Assembly (NCBI GenBank): GCA_017625465.1
Contig: JAGAKS010000009.1
Coordinates: 1 to 37,589, forward strand
Direction: 5' to 3'
Origin: Clostridia bacterium
GTDB lineage: Bacteria > Bacillota > Clostridia > TANB77 > CAG-508
DNA length: 37,589 nt
Shown: positions 6,324 to 15,482 of the stretch, piece after piece
Position numbering within the stretch: the stretch's first letter is position 1
Layout of the letters: each line of letters opens with the position of its first letter
Notes under the pieces: model-generated
What the model was told of the DNA's origin: nothing
The model's input: the letters and a program-made list of their open reading frames with translations, nothing else
The model's database searches: none
Program-made: the position numbers and the translations under genes

Positions 6324-6345
6324 TTTTACATTATTTTATGTAAAA
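6324..6345 (-). terminator. Possible terminator after mntP
   Basis: TTTTACAT (6324-6331) and ATGTAAAA (6338-6345) form an 8-bp AT-only stem about 30 bases past the mntP stop, with A/T-rich flanks. The stem is weak, and it lies just upstream of the tRNA promoter. Confidence 0.45.
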
Positions 6346-6376
6346 TTTTATCAATCTACGTTATGTCTAAACTTTT

Positions 6377-6946
6377 TTACTGTAAAACTCCTAAATGTTC
6401 TAATAATATTTTTATTCCAAGCAATACTAAAATTACTCCACCCACAAATTCGGCTTTTTGCTCATATTTATCTCCAAATTTGTTACCTATCTTTACTCCT
6501 AATACTGACAAGAAAAATGTAATTACACCAATAGAAGTAAAGGTAATTGCAGCATTTTTACTTCCATAGCCACAAACATAAGCTATTCCTATAGCTAAAG
6601 CATCTATACTAGTAGCTATAGCTAACACTAACATAGATTTAAAATCTACATTATCGCCATAACTTTCTCCATCACTAGAAAATGCATCTTTAATCATTTT
6701 TCCACCTATAAATCCCAATAATACACAAGCAATCCAATGGTCAATACTGGTTATTAATTCTTCAAAAGCACTTCCTAAGAAAAAGCCTATAACTGGCATA
6801 CCTGCTTGAAAAATTCCAAACCATAGTCCTATTATGCAGGCTTTTTTCCAATTCATTTTTTTCATAGATAAACCTTTGCAAACTGAAACTGCAAAGGCAT
6901 CCATAGCTAAACCTATACTAATAAATAATATTTCTACTAATTCCAT
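6377..6946 (-). CDS. mntP: Manganese efflux pump MntP
   Basis: This 189-residue inner-membrane protein exports Mn2+. It matches MntP (DUF204) along its whole length: six hydrophobic segments in two repeats, each starting with the signature acidic motif. GLAMDAFAVSVCKGL is at residues 12-26, and ATSIDALAIGIAY forms the second half at about residue 110. WFGIFQAGMPVIGFFLG is also typical. The length is standard. The ATG is preceded by GAGGT. It follows the SanA/YdcF-like gene by 67 AT-rich bases on the same strand. mntP is often controlled by the yybP-ykoY manganese riboswitch; none fits in the short upstream gap. Confidence 0.95.
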   Translation of the reverse strand: MELVEILFISIGLAMDAFAVSVCKGLSMKKMNWKKACIIGLWFGIFQAGMPVIGFFLGSAFEELITSIDHWIACVLLGFIGGKMIKDAFSSDGESYGDNVDFKSMLVLAIATSIDALAIGIAYVCGYGSKNAAITFTSIGVITFFLSVLGVKIGNKFGDKYEQKAEFVGGVILVLLGIKILLEHLGVLQ

Positions 6947-7013
6947 TTTTACCTCATTATTAATTGTATTATTTTCATTATATTATTATATTTATTGTAT
7001 TATGATTATAAAT

Positions 7014-7673
7014 CTATTTATCGTTTGTTATATCTCCATCACCATTAACTGGTATTGTTTCACCCAAATATTTTGATTTGGGTTTTAAAATACATTTTAT
7101 GCAATCTTTATCTCTTGCAATTATTTCACGAAGTTCTCTATAACTTTGTCCTATATATTTTCTCAAATCTGCCTGTACTCCATAGGCTTCTAAGCCTAGA
7201 CTATCTGCTATATACAAAGACCTATATAAATGATATTTTTGCGTAATTATAACAATTTTCTTTGCACCAAAAATTTCTTTTGCTCTATATATGCTTTCAT
7301 AAGAAGAAAAACCTGCATGATCCATAAAAATATCTGTAGACGGAACACCTTTTTGAATAGCAAAATTTTTCATAACATTCACTTCATCATAATTGGATTG
7401 TCCATGGTCTCCACTCATTATTATTTTAGGCGCTAATTTTTTATTATAGCAATCTATAGCTGTTAAAAGTCTATCTTCTAGCATATGTGTTGGCTGTCCA
7501 TTTCTGACACCAGCACCTAAAACTAAAATGCAATCTATATCATCTTTATCGAAGCTTTCTAAATCTTCTAATATTTGGTCTTTAGTTTTAAATATAACAA
7601 AAAAATTTATTATAAAAACTATTATTAATACCAAAACTATTATTAAAGCCATCCATTTAAAAAATTTAATCAT
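7014..7673 (-). CDS. SanA/YdcF-like membrane-anchored protein (DUF218)
   Basis: This 219-residue protein has a single N-terminal membrane helix (residues about 7-28) and an extracytoplasmic DUF218 domain. The family pattern is clear: DCILVLGAGVRNGQPTHMLEDRL (about 46-68), IIMSGDHG, DEVNVMKNFAIQKGVPSTDI, DHAGFSSYESIYRAKEIFG, and VIITQKYHLYRSLYIA with Y153GVQAD-like ending. SanA-type members affect envelope permeability, including vancomycin exclusion in E. coli; the reaction is not known. The ATG follows AGAGGG. It has its own extended -10 promoter and is followed by mntP, probably on the same transcript. Confidence 0.88.
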   Translation of the reverse strand: MIKFFKWMALIIVLVLIIVFIINFFVIFKTKDQILEDLESFDKDDIDCILVLGAGVRNGQPTHMLEDRLLTAIDCYNKKLAPKIIMSGDHGQSNYDEVNVMKNFAIQKGVPSTDIFMDHAGFSSYESIYRAKEIFGAKKIVIITQKYHLYRSLYIADSLGLEAYGVQADLRKYIGQSYRELREIIARDKDCIKCILKPKSKYLGETIPVNGDGDITNDK

Positions 7674-7693
7674 TTTATCCCTCTTTCTAAAAT

Positions 7694-7723
7694 ATTATAG
7701 CACATATTAAAAATATCTATCAA
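7694..7723 (-). promoter_or_regulatory. Promoter of the SanA-like gene (and probably mntP)
   Basis: On the minus strand TTGATA (7723-7718), an 18-base spacer and TGC-TATAAT (TATAAT at 7699-7694) form an extended -10 promoter. It is divergent from the promoter at 7741-7769. Confidence 0.75.
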
Positions 7724-7740
7724 CATATTAGTTATATAAT

Positions 7741-7769
7741 TTGAAAAAATTAAGATTTTCTGCTATACT
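7741..7769 (+). promoter_or_regulatory. Promoter placing the start site next to the radical SAM ATG
   Basis: TTGAAA (7741-7746), a 17-base spacer and TATACT (7764-7769) lie so close to the ATG at 7779 that transcription would start within about 0-3 bases of it. No ribosome site lies between. The mRNA would be leaderless. Confidence 0.65.
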
Positions 7770-7778
7770 AAGTTTGTT

Positions 7779-8696
7779 ATGGAAAATTTAGAAAGATATA
7801 AACACTTAAATAAATATTTAAAAGACAAGTTTGGAGAACGTACTTTAAAAATATGCGTTGATGGTAATTTTACTTGTCCTAACAGAGATGGCACTTGTGG
7901 AAAAGGCGGCTGTATTTTTTGCTCTGAAAAAGGTTCTGGTGAACATATTAATTCTAGCAACACCATGACTAAGCAAATAGAAAACTATTTTTCTAGCTAC
8001 AAAGCAACTCGAGCAAATAAGTTTATCGTATATTTTCAAAACTTCACAAATACTTATGACAGTATCGAAAATTTAAAAGCAAAATATGATAGTAGTTTAA
8101 TTGATGATAGAATTGTTGGGTTACAAATTGCAACAAGACCAGATTGCATTACAGAAGAAATTTGCAAACTTCTAAAAAGTTATTCAAACAAATATTATGT
8201 TTGCGTTGAACTTGGACTTCAAACTGCCAATGATGAAACTGCAAAAATAATTAACAGAGGTTATCCTTCAAGCATTTTTACAAAAGCAGTAGAATTATTA
8301 AATAAATATAATATTGATATTGTTACTCATATAATGGTAGGACTTCCTAACGAAAATTTTGAAGATATTAAAAATACTGTAAAATTCATAAACAAGCATA
8401 ATATTCAAGGAATAAAAATACATTCCTGCTATGTTGTAAAAAATACACAATTAGCCGAAATGTATTATAAAAAAGAATATATTCCTATTACTTTTGATGA
8501 GTATATGCAAGCATTAGAATATATATTAACTCATATTTCAAAAGATTTAATAATTCATAGAATTTCAGGTGATGCTCCAAAAGATTTGCTTATAACACCT
8601 GACTGGAATTTACACAAAAAATGGGTTTTAAATGGTATAGATAAAATTTTTAAAGAAAAGGATTTATATCAAGGTAAATATTTTAATTTAGATTAA
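7779..8696 (+). CDS. YhcC-type radical SAM protein (TIGR01212 family)
   Basis: This 305-residue radical S-adenosylmethionine protein binds a [4Fe-4S] cluster near its N-terminus. The cysteine pattern CPNRDGTCGKGGCIFC (C33, C45, C48, with an extra C40) is the hallmark of the YhcC/TIGR01212 family. Further family features are YFQNFTNTY (residues 85-93), GLQIATRPDCI (about 112-122), YVCVELGLQTANDETAKIINRG and HIMVGLPNE. The substrate of this family is not established; some members sit near tRNA-modification genes. The ATG at 7779 is supported by the alignment of HLNKYLKDKFGE with the family's usual start, although it lacks a Shine-Dalgarno site. Its 3' end overlaps the convergent small gene by 14 bases. 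Confidence 0.9.
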   Translation: MENLERYKHLNKYLKDKFGERTLKICVDGNFTCPNRDGTCGKGGCIFCSEKGSGEHINSSNTMTKQIENYFSSYKATRANKFIVYFQNFTNTYDSIENLKAKYDSSLIDDRIVGLQIATRPDCITEEICKLLKSYSNKYYVCVELGLQTANDETAKIINRGYPSSIFTKAVELLNKYNIDIVTHIMVGLPNENFEDIKNTVKFINKHNIQGIKIHSCYVVKNTQLAEMYYKKEYIPITFDEYMQALEYILTHISKDLIIHRISGDAPKDLLITPDWNLHKKWVLNGIDKIFKEKDLYQGKYFNLD

Positions 8697-8937
8697 ATAT
8701 ATCAGATTTTAGCATCATTTGAGAAATTTTACTTTTTTCATTAAGTGAAACATCCCATCTACTAGCTAAAATACTTCTACCACGTTTATATTCTTGTGTA
8801 GGCTTTCCTAAAGTTTTACACAAACTTTTTTGAAGAGCAACATTGTTAGTATAAACTGATAAAATATTTTCTGAATAGATAACATTAATTGTTGTTTCAA
8901 TTTCTTCTTCAATTGGTTCTTTATAACTTTTTGCCAT
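8683..8937 (-). CDS. Small hypothetical protein, last gene of the lysS operon
   Basis: The gene encodes 84 residues with an acidic N-terminus (EPIEEEIETTINVIYSEN) and a basic middle (KPTQEYKRGRSILASRWDVS). No family is recognised, though the pattern looks like a compact alpha/beta domain. It lies 28 bases after the phosphoesterase gene on the same strand, with AGGA before its ATG, and overlaps the end of the radical SAM gene tail to tail by 14 bases. No signal peptide or membrane segment is present. Confidence 0.65.
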   Translation of the reverse strand: MAKSYKEPIEEEIETTINVIYSENILSVYTNNVALQKSLCKTLGKPTQEYKRGRSILASRWDVSLNEKSKISQMMLKSDIFNLN

Positions 8938-8965
8938 TTAAACGTCCTACTTTCTCATTTATTTA

Positions 8966-9667
8966 TTATAACTTCATCAAGTCAAATTTTAAATAATCTG
9001 AGCTTACTAATTTATACTCAATTCCATCTATTATGCCTTCTATTGCTTCTTTGTGTGAATCACTATGTAAATGTGCATAATAGCATTTTTTTATATTATA
9101 ATTCTTCAAAGTTAAAATAAAATTTAACTCATCTGGCACTTGTTCCTTATAAAATGGTGGATAATGTATAAAAGCAATTATTTCTTTATCTTCACCATAT
9201 TTTTTTATACCATCTTCAATAGAAAGTTTTAATCTATCATTTTCACGTTTTAAAATCTTTGCATTAATAGGTGCTTTAAAATTAGTTACCCAACCTCTAG
9301 TTCCAACTATTATTTTATTCTCTATTAAATAGCTATTATTATATAAAAAATCTATATTTTCAAAATTATTTTCTTTAAGAAATTTGTTCATTTTAGTAAC
9401 TGTTGTCCACCAGTAATCATGATTTCCTTTAGACATAATTTTTCTTCCTGGTAGAGAATTTAAGTATTCGAAATCTGCTTTTGACTCTTCTAAATATGTA
9501 GCCCATGAAAAATCACCTGGTAAGATAACTGTATCTTCAGGTTTTACTTTTTCTATCCAATTGTTTTTTATCTTTTCTGCGTGATTTTCCCAATTGTTTC
9601 CAAAGATATCCATTGGCTTATCTACTGCAAAAGACAAATGTAAATCTCCAATTACATAAATTGACAT
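8966..9667 (-). CDS. Calcineurin-like metallophosphoesterase
   Basis: This 233-residue cytoplasmic phosphoesterase uses a two-metal centre. The metal-binding blocks are in order: GDLHL (D8, H10), LPGDFSW (D52), GNHDYWW (N82, H83, D84), FIHYPPF (about 163-169) and YAHLHSD near residue 203. The double Trp after GNHDY and the HYPP block are typical of a Firmicutes subfamily of unknown substrate. The ATG lies one base past the stop of tsaD, so the two are translationally coupled. This pairing suggests co-expression with tRNA threonylcarbamoylation rather than a shared reaction. Confidence 0.9.
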   Translation of the reverse strand: MSIYVIGDLHLSFAVDKPMDIFGNNWENHAEKIKNNWIEKVKPEDTVILPGDFSWATYLEESKADFEYLNSLPGRKIMSKGNHDYWWTTVTKMNKFLKENNFENIDFLYNNSYLIENKIIVGTRGWVTNFKAPINAKILKRENDRLKLSIEDGIKKYGEDKEIIAFIHYPPFYKEQVPDELNFILTLKNYNIKKCYYAHLHSDSHKEAIEGIIDGIEYKLVSSDYLKFDLMKL

Positions 9668-9668
9668 T

Positions 9669-10664
9669 CTATTCCCCTATCTTTAAACTTGGTATAGCAT
9701 TTAAATTAAGTTCAGCTCTTTCATTGTTTATATAATTATAATATCCTTGTGCTGCTATCATTGCTGCATTATCAGTACATAAAACTGGTTCTGGATAATA
9801 TACTTTTATATTCATTTTTTCTGCAAATTTATCAAATTCTTTTCTTATGTATGAATTTCTAGAAACACCACCTGCTATTGCAATTTTATTTACTCCGAAC
9901 TCTTTTACTGCTTTTTCAGTATTAGTTAAAAGCATTTCTGTAACAGCTTTTTGAAAACTTGCACAAAGATCTGCTTTATTGATACTAAGATCTTTATGAT
10001 TTAAATTTATAACTGCTGTTTTTATTCCACTAAAACTAAAATCTAAATTTTCAAAATGAGTAACTGGAAGCTTAATACTAGCTTCTCCTTCTTTTGCCAA
10101 GTTATCAACTTTCGGTCCGCCTGGATATCCCAAACCAACTACTCTCGCCACTTTATCAAAAGCTTCTCCTATTGCATCATCACGAGTTTTTCCTAGGATT
10201 TCAAATTCGTTATATGATTTTACATTTACTAAATGTGTGTGTCCTCCAGAAACGATTAAACATAAAAATGGTGGTTCTAAATCTTTATGTGTCAAATAGT
10301 TTCCCGCAATATGCCCTTCTATATGATTAACAGCTACAAGAGGAAGTCCTGTTGCAAAACTTAAACCTTTTGCATAAGAAACACCTACTAAAAGGGCTCC
10401 TACTAATCCTGGTCCTTGCGTTACAGCAATTGCATCAATATCATTTAAAGTTACATTTGCTTCTTTCAAAGCCTCTTTCATAACTCCATTAATAACTTCT
10501 GTATGACATCTTGAGGCAATTTCAGGCACTACTCCACCATATTCTTCATGTATTTTGATTTGTGAATTGATAACATTTGATAAAACCTCTCTACCATTTT
10601 TTACAACTGATACAGAGGTCTCATCGCAACTTGATTCAATTCCAAGTATTAATATATCTTTCAA
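9669..10664 (-). CDS. tsaD: tRNA N6-threonylcarbamoyladenosine transferase TsaD
   Basis: This 331-residue protein transfers the threonylcarbamoyl group to A37 of tRNAs reading ANN codons, together with TsaB and TsaE. Clear TsaD features are [14 protein letters not shown] (8-21), VPEIASRCH (46-54), the metal-binding NHIEGHIAG with H114 and H118, [21 protein letters not shown] and IAGGVSRNS, with CTDNAAMIA near the C-terminus. The length is standard. The start codon is TTG (10664-10662), preceded by AGGAG at 7 bases; there is no in-frame ATG nearby. It follows the site-2 protease gene by 10 bases and overlaps the control region of the phosphoesterase gene. Confidence 0.97.
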   Translation of the reverse strand: MKDILILGIESSCDETSVSVVKNGREVLSNVINSQIKIHEEYGGVVPEIASRCHTEVINGVMKEALKEANVTLNDIDAIAVTQGPGLVGALLVGVSYAKGLSFATGLPLVAVNHIEGHIAGNYLTHKDLEPPFLCLIVSGGHTHLVNVKSYNEFEILGKTRDDAIGEAFDKVARVVGLGYPGGPKVDNLAKEGEASIKLPVTHFENLDFSFSGIKTAVINLNHKDLSINKADLCASFQKAVTEMLLTNTEKAVKEFGVNKIAIAGGVSRNSYIRKEFDKFAEKMNIKVYYPEPVLCTDNAAMIAAQGYYNYINNERAELNLNAIPSLKIGE

Positions 10665-10674
10665 TTTTTTTCTC

Positions 10675-11409
10675 CTATAAAAATAAACTTAATATCGAAC
10701 CTACTAGCCAGAATATTCCACTTTGAATAACTTCAATTACTGGTGAAACTACAACACCTAAAAGTCCTGTAATCCATAATACCATAAAAATAAGGTTTAA
10801 AGTATATGCATTTCTGTCTAACCATTGTAGTGCTCTATAAGGTAAAAAATTTCTAAATATTTTTTCACCGTCTAGTGGTGGAAGTGGAATTAAATTAAAA
10901 ACTCCAAGACCTATATTAACTGTTATTGTAACGTATATTAAAATTCCAATTACATTTCCAGCAGAACTATATAAAAAGCTAGCTGGTGCTAATGAGGTTA
11001 GTAACATTGATACAAGAGTTAATATAATTGCAATAATAAAATTCATTGCTGGTCCTGCAAAAGAAACCAAAGCCTCACAAGCTCCTTTTGATTTATTGCT
11101 TGTAAAATTGTTTGGGTTAATTTGAACTGGCTTTCCCCAACCAACGTGAGCAAATATTAATAATATTGAACCTACTGGATCCAAATGTGCAAGTGGATTT
11201 AAAGTTAATCTTCCTTGACTTCTTGGTGTTGTATCTCCTAATCTATCTGCCATCCAAGCATGAGCATATTCATGAAATGTAATTGCAATTACAACTGCTG
11301 GTAAAGTTAAAAGTAAATTTAACCAAGCTCCTGAAGTCATGCTTGCAAGAGAAGTTACAACTAAAACCGCTAAAATTACATATAACACACGTTTATCAAA
11401 ACTAAACAT
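10675..11409 (-). CDS. Site-2 protease family (M50) membrane metalloprotease
   Basis: This 244-residue polytopic membrane protein of the short M50 type (FPN3-like) cleaves within or near the membrane. The zinc motif is HEYAH (H46, E47, H50), followed by [12 protein letters not shown] and [16 protein letters not shown], as in this subfamily. The third ligand block is [15 protein letters not shown] at about residues 166-180. It has about six hydrophobic segments and no PDZ domain, so it is not RseP. AGAAAGGA precedes the ATG. It is second in the lysS operon; its substrate is unknown. Confidence 0.92.
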   Translation of the reverse strand: MFSFDKRVLYVILAVLVVTSLASMTSGAWLNLLLTLPAVVIAITFHEYAHAWMADRLGDTTPRSQGRLTLNPLAHLDPVGSILLIFAHVGWGKPVQINPNNFTSNKSKGACEALVSFAGPAMNFIIAIILTLVSMLLTSLAPASFLYSSAGNVIGILIYVTITVNIGLGVFNLIPLPPLDGEKIFRNFLPYRALQWLDRNAYTLNLIFMVLWITGLLGVVVSPVIEVIQSGIFWLVGSILSLFL

Positions 11410-11453
11410 AAGTATTCCTTTCTAATTTAATCCCTTTGTATTTTTATAAATTT

Positions 11454-12959
11454 TTAAGCCTCTTCTTCATTTTTATTGGCTTTTCCTATTGGTTTCATTG
11501 TTGGGAATAAGATTACATCTCTAATTGATGCTGAATCTGTAAGTAACATAACAAGTCTATCAATACCAATTCCTAGCCCACCTGTTGGAGGCATACCATA
11601 TTCAAGTGACATACAGAAGTCTTCATCCATCATATTAGCTTCTTCATCTCCTGCTTCTCTTTGTCTTAATTGTTCTGCAAATCTACCTCTTTGGTCTATT
11701 GGATCATTTAATTCTGAATAAGCATTTCCATATTCTCTACCATCAATAAACACTTCAAATCTTTCAACTAATCTCTTATCTGATGGTTTTCTCTTTGTTA
11801 AAGGTGAAACTTCAACTGGATAATCGCAAATAAATGTTGGTTGTATTAAAGTTTCTTCAACAAATTCTTCAAAGAAAGCATTGATAATATAACCTCTAGT
11901 TTTTTTGCTATCTTCTATTTCAACACCTTTTTCTTTAGCAATAGCAATTGCTTCCTCATCAGTGTTTATATTATCAAAATCAACTCCTGTAACTTCTTTG
12001 ATTGCTGTTATCATAGGAACTCTTCTCCAAGGTGATTCTAAATCTATTGGTTTTCCTTGATAAGTAATTTTTGCAGTTCCTAAAACTTTTTGAGCAACTG
12101 TTCTTATCATATTTTCTGTTATATCCATCATGTCATTATAATCTTGATATGCTGCATATAATTCCATTCCTGTATATTCTGGGTTATGTTTAATATCCAT
12201 ACCTTCGTTTCTAAACATTCTTCCCATTTCATATACTCTATCAAATCCACCAACTATCAATCTTTTTAGATATAATTCGTTAGCAATTCTTAAATACATA
12301 TCTATATCTAAAGTATTGTGGTGTGTTATAAATGGTCTTGCAGTAGCACCACCAGCTATTGTATTTAAAATTGGTGTATCAACTTCTAAATAATTCTCAT
12401 TGTCTAAATAGTTTTTAATTTCTTTTAAAATTTTACTTCTTAAAAGGAAAGTTTCTTTAACTTCTGGATTTACTATTAAATCAACATATCTTTGTCTATA
12501 ACGTAAATCTACGTCTTTTAATCCGTGGAATTTCTCTGGTAAATCTCTTAAAGCTTTACTCAAAAGAATAATTTCTTTAGCATGAATTGAAATTTCTTCT
12601 GTCTTAGTTTTAAAAACAAATCCTTTTAAACCTATAATATCTCCTATATCATAAGTTTTGAATGCTTTATAACTTTCTTCTCCTAAATCATTTATACTAA
12701 CATAACTTTGAATTTTTCCTGTTGAATCTTGAATTGTACAAAAAGATGCTTTTCCCATAATTCTTTTTGCCATAATTCTTCCAGCAACTGATACATCTTT
12801 ATTTTCATATTTTTCATAATTATCTTTTATTTCTTTACTAAATTCAGTCCTATCGTATTTTGTAATTTCAAATGGATCTTTTCCTGCATCTTGTAACTCT
12901 TTTAATTTATCCATTCTAATTTGCATTAAATGATTAACATCTAATTCTTCATTTTCCAT
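11454..12959 (-). CDS. lysS: Lysyl-tRNA synthetase (class II)
   Basis: This 501-residue cytoplasmic enzyme charges tRNA-Lys. An N-terminal OB-fold anticodon-binding domain (about 55-150, with [21 protein letters not shown]) leads to a class II catalytic core: motif 1 region around LEVDTPIL, motif 2 [20 protein letters not shown] (about 245-264), and motif 3 [14 protein letters not shown] near residue 470. The length matches bacterial LysS. A TTTACA-17-TATAAT promoter lies about 40 bases upstream, and AAAGGGG precedes the ATG. It is first of five co-directional genes reaching to 8683. No T-box or L-box leader fits in the short upstream gap. Confidence 0.98.
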   Translation of the reverse strand: MENEELDVNHLMQIRMDKLKELQDAGKDPFEITKYDRTEFSKEIKDNYEKYENKDVSVAGRIMAKRIMGKASFCTIQDSTGKIQSYVSINDLGEESYKAFKTYDIGDIIGLKGFVFKTKTEEISIHAKEIILLSKALRDLPEKFHGLKDVDLRYRQRYVDLIVNPEVKETFLLRSKILKEIKNYLDNENYLEVDTPILNTIAGGATARPFITHHNTLDIDMYLRIANELYLKRLIVGGFDRVYEMGRMFRNEGMDIKHNPEYTGMELYAAYQDYNDMMDITENMIRTVAQKVLGTAKITYQGKPIDLESPWRRVPMITAIKEVTGVDFDNINTDEEAIAIAKEKGVEIEDSKKTRGYIINAFFEEFVEETLIQPTFICDYPVEVSPLTKRKPSDKRLVERFEVFIDGREYGNAYSELNDPIDQRGRFAEQLRQREAGDEEANMMDEDFCMSLEYGMPPTGGLGIGIDRLVMLLTDSASIRDVILFPTMKPIGKANKNEEEA

Positions 12960-12999
12960 AAAAATTGCCCCTTTACCTTTATATTTTAACTATTTTAAT

Positions 13000-13028
13000 A
13001 TTATATACCTTTTTTTAATTATTGTAAA
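13000..13028 (-). promoter_or_regulatory. Promoter of the lysS operon
   Basis: On the minus strand TTTACA (13028-13023), a 17-base spacer and TATAAT (13005-13000) lie 41 bases before the lysS ATG, just after the terminator of the gene upstream. Confidence 0.75.
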
Positions 13029-13043
13029 CCAAAATATACAAAA

Positions 13044-13071
13044 AAGCTGTAAAATCATAGTTTTACAGCTT
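13044..13071 (-). terminator. Intrinsic terminator between the membrane-anchored protein gene and lysS
   Basis: AAGCTGTAAAA pairs with TTTTACAGCTT across a 6-base loop, and on the minus strand the stem is followed by a run of Ts. It lies 12 bases past the stop at 13084. Confidence 0.85.
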
Positions 13072-13083
13072 AAATTTTAATAA

Positions 13084-14109
13084 TTATGGTAATAGTGAAC
13101 ATTCGATATTTGTATCGCCTTGTAATTCACCATTTTTATATTTTAACAAACTAATACTTGGATCTCCTTCATATCTAGGAAGTTCTATTAAAATTTCCAT
13201 TATTCCATCATTATCTATATCTATTATTTCAACATTACTTAAACTTAAATGATATTCTTCTGTTGTAACAGATTCCCACTTGCTTTTTTCAATGTATGCT
13301 AAATCAGCAACTTTTGTACCAGATGAATCTAGTAAAACAATTTTTGAATATCCAGTTGTTTTGTTTGCAAGTATTAAAACATATTCTTCTGTACCGTTTC
13401 CGTCTAAGTCAGTAATAATAGCTTTTTTAGAATCAAAATCTCCTATTTTGGGATTTTTATCAGATACAATTGTTGGTATAGCATTTACAACTTTAATTTC
13501 TCTTGGAATAGCTTCATAGCTTTCTGAAATAGCTATTTTGCCTACATTTTCTATTTTAACTAAACCATCATATATTTGTGTTGATATAGTTCCTAATTTT
13601 GATTCTTTAAAGCCGAAACTTTCGTAATTATAATATGTTATAACATATTTATCTTTATATTGATCTGAATTATCTATGTATTTAAGTTCTGTTTTCTTCA
13701 TTGCTGTTGTGTCTAATATTAAACCATTATATAAAACTATAAGATTTTCATTCATAACTTTTCTGTTAGTAGCATCTACTGCGTCTACTGTATTTGTTTC
13801 TGTTGTTACATTTGTAGCAGAATCTATGATGTCTTTTATAGTTTCATTATTAGAAACATTATCGTTATTATTTTCTGAATTTTTTTCATCTTGTAGAACA
13901 TTTTGAACTAGATTATTATACTGTTCATAATCTTTACGTTCTTTTCTTATCATATAATACACCAAAGAGCCTGTTGCAATAATTACTATGACTAATAATG
14001 CTAACAAAAAATTTCCCAAAGTGATTGGAGTTGGTATATTTCTATTAGCACTAGTTTCCAGTTGGTGCTGTTTACTTTCTACAGGATCATCTTTTCTTGT
14101 ATCTCCCAT
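13084..14109 (-). CDS. Membrane-anchored extracellular protein with EF-hand/VCBS-like repeats
   Basis: This 341-residue protein has a short cytoplasmic N-terminus, one membrane helix at about residues 31-50 (NFLLALLVIVIIATGSLVYY) and an extracellular remainder. After an Asn/Thr-rich linker (75-120) comes a beta-rich domain containing two calcium-loop-like segments, ITDLDGNGTEEYVLIL and IIDIDNDGIMEILIEL, with the D-x-D-x-(D/N)-G pattern of FG-GAP/VCBS repeats. It is monocistronic, with AAGGAG before the ATG and a terminator after the stop. The exact family is not recognised; a surface sensor or binding protein is plausible but unproved. Confidence 0.75.
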   Translation of the reverse strand: MGDTRKDDPVESKQHQLETSANRNIPTPITLGNFLLALLVIVIIATGSLVYYMIRKERKDYEQYNNLVQNVLQDEKNSENNNDNVSNNETIKDIIDSATNVTTETNTVDAVDATNRKVMNENLIVLYNGLILDTTAMKKTELKYIDNSDQYKDKYVITYYNYESFGFKESKLGTISTQIYDGLVKIENVGKIAISESYEAIPREIKVVNAIPTIVSDKNPKIGDFDSKKAIITDLDGNGTEEYVLILANKTTGYSKIVLLDSSGTKVADLAYIEKSKWESVTTEEYHLSLSNVEIIDIDNDGIMEILIELPRYEGDPSISLLKYKNGELQGDTNIECSLLP

Positions 14110-14180
14110 ATTTTCTCCTTCGTTTCAATTATAATTTAATTCTAACATATCATTATTTTTTTTCAAGTATATTTTATAAA

Positions 14181-15416
14181 TTATTTTAAACATTTATCTA
14201 AAGTTTCAATAATTTCTTCTTTGTTCATTTTTTGTCCGATAAACACTAATTTTATCATGCTATCTCCAACTTCATCATCCCAATCTTTTAGCACTTCTGG
14301 ATTTTCTTTAATGATTGCTTTTCTTTCTTCTTCTGGTGCAGAAGCAATCCAGTCGCCACCATATTCAGCTTGAATTTGTTTACCAGCTTGTTCAAAAATA
14401 TATGATTCGTTTGGTACATCTGAAAACCAAATTAAACCTTTGCATCTAATAACTGTTTTGGGGAAATTATTTGCAAATTCTTCAAATTTATCTCTATCAA
14501 ATGGTTTTCTTCTATAATATACAAATGTAGAAATTCCATATTCTTCTGCTTCGCCTTCATCATGGTGATGATGGTGGTGATGTTCATGTCCGTGTTCATG
14601 ATGATGCTCGTGCTCGTGGTCATGTTCTTCTTCATGATCATGGTCTTCTTCGTGGTCGTGATGATGGTGTTCTTCCTCTTCTTCAACATCTTTTTCTAAT
14701 TCTTGTACCCAACCTGCTGAAGCAGCTGCTTCTTCAAAATTAAATGCATTTGTATCAATAATATCTTTTACAGCAACTTCTCCAAAATTAGTTTCAATAA
14801 TACGAGCTTTTGGTTGAAGTGCTTTGATTATTTTTCTAACTCTATTTAATTCATCTGGCTCTACTTCATCTACTTTATTCAAAATAATAGTGTTACAGAA
14901 CTCTATTTGTTGAATTAATAAATTTTCAATATCTTCTTCATCAATATTTTCTTGAACTAAGTTTTCCCCACATCCAAATTCTGATGCTAATCTTAAAGCG
15001 TCAACTACTGTAACAACATTATCTAGTCTACAAAGTTTTGGTATACCATAGCTTCCTGTTTCATCAGATAAAACTGTTAAAGTTTGTACGATAGGCATTG
15101 GTTCACAAATTCCACTTGCTTCTATTAAGATATAATCAAACTTGCCTGATTTTACAAGTTCTACAATTTGTTTCATTAAATCAACTTTTAATGTACAACA
15201 AATGCAACCATTTGAAAGTGGTACTAAACTATCATTTGTTTCTGTAACTACTCCGCCTTTTCCAATAAGTTTTGCATCTATATTTACTTCTCCTATATCA
15301 TTAACAATTACTGCAACTTTATATCCTTCTTGATTATTTAATACATGATTTATTAAAGTTGTTTTTCCTGCTCCTAAATATCCTGTAAGTATTGTAACTG
15401 GTACTATTTTATTCAT
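14181..15416 (-). CDS. COG0523 (CobW/ZNG1-type) GTPase with a His-rich metal-binding segment
   Basis: This 411-residue cytoplasmic metallochaperone-type GTPase has the P-loop GYLGAGKT (12-19), the family metal site GCICC (C71, C73, C74), ILIEASGICEP for the Walker B/switch region and NKVDEVEPDEL for guanine recognition. Between the GTPase domain and the C-terminal CobW_C domain (about 295-411) lies a segment, at about residues 245-290, made almost only of His, Asp and Glu, expected to bind several Zn or similar ions. Family members hand metal to client enzymes, and many are induced by zinc starvation. I see no clear Zur-type palindrome upstream. The clients are not evident from the neighbours. 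Confidence 0.92.
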   Translation of the reverse strand: MNKIVPVTILTGYLGAGKTTLINHVLNNQEGYKVAVIVNDIGEVNIDAKLIGKGGVVTETNDSLVPLSNGCICCTLKVDLMKQIVELVKSGKFDYILIEASGICEPMPIVQTLTVLSDETGSYGIPKLCRLDNVVTVVDALRLASEFGCGENLVQENIDEEDIENLLIQQIEFCNTIILNKVDEVEPDELNRVRKIIKALQPKARIIETNFGEVAVKDIIDTNAFNFEEAAASAGWVQELEKDVEEEEEHHHHDHEEDHDHEEEHDHEHEHHHEHGHEHHHHHHHDEGEAEEYGISTFVYYRRKPFDRDKFEEFANNFPKTVIRCKGLIWFSDVPNESYIFEQAGKQIQAEYGGDWIASAPEEERKAIIKENPEVLKDWDDEVGDSMIKLVFIGQKMNKEEIIETLDKCLK

Positions 15417-15482
15417 TTTATATCATCTTCCTCTCTTTTATGATAAATTATTATATCACAAAACTGCTTACAAAGTACATAC

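Noticed and set aside
6947..7013. yybP-ykoY manganese riboswitch before mntP
   Set aside because: The gap is only 67 bases of nearly pure A/T with no conserved riboswitch core.
12960..13040. T-box or lysine riboswitch before lysS
   Set aside because: The leader is about 35 bases from a good promoter, too short for either element.
14432..14689. 85-codon open frame rich in Thr/Met
   Set aside because: It is the other-frame reading of the His-rich CAT/GAT repeats of the COG0523 GTPase.
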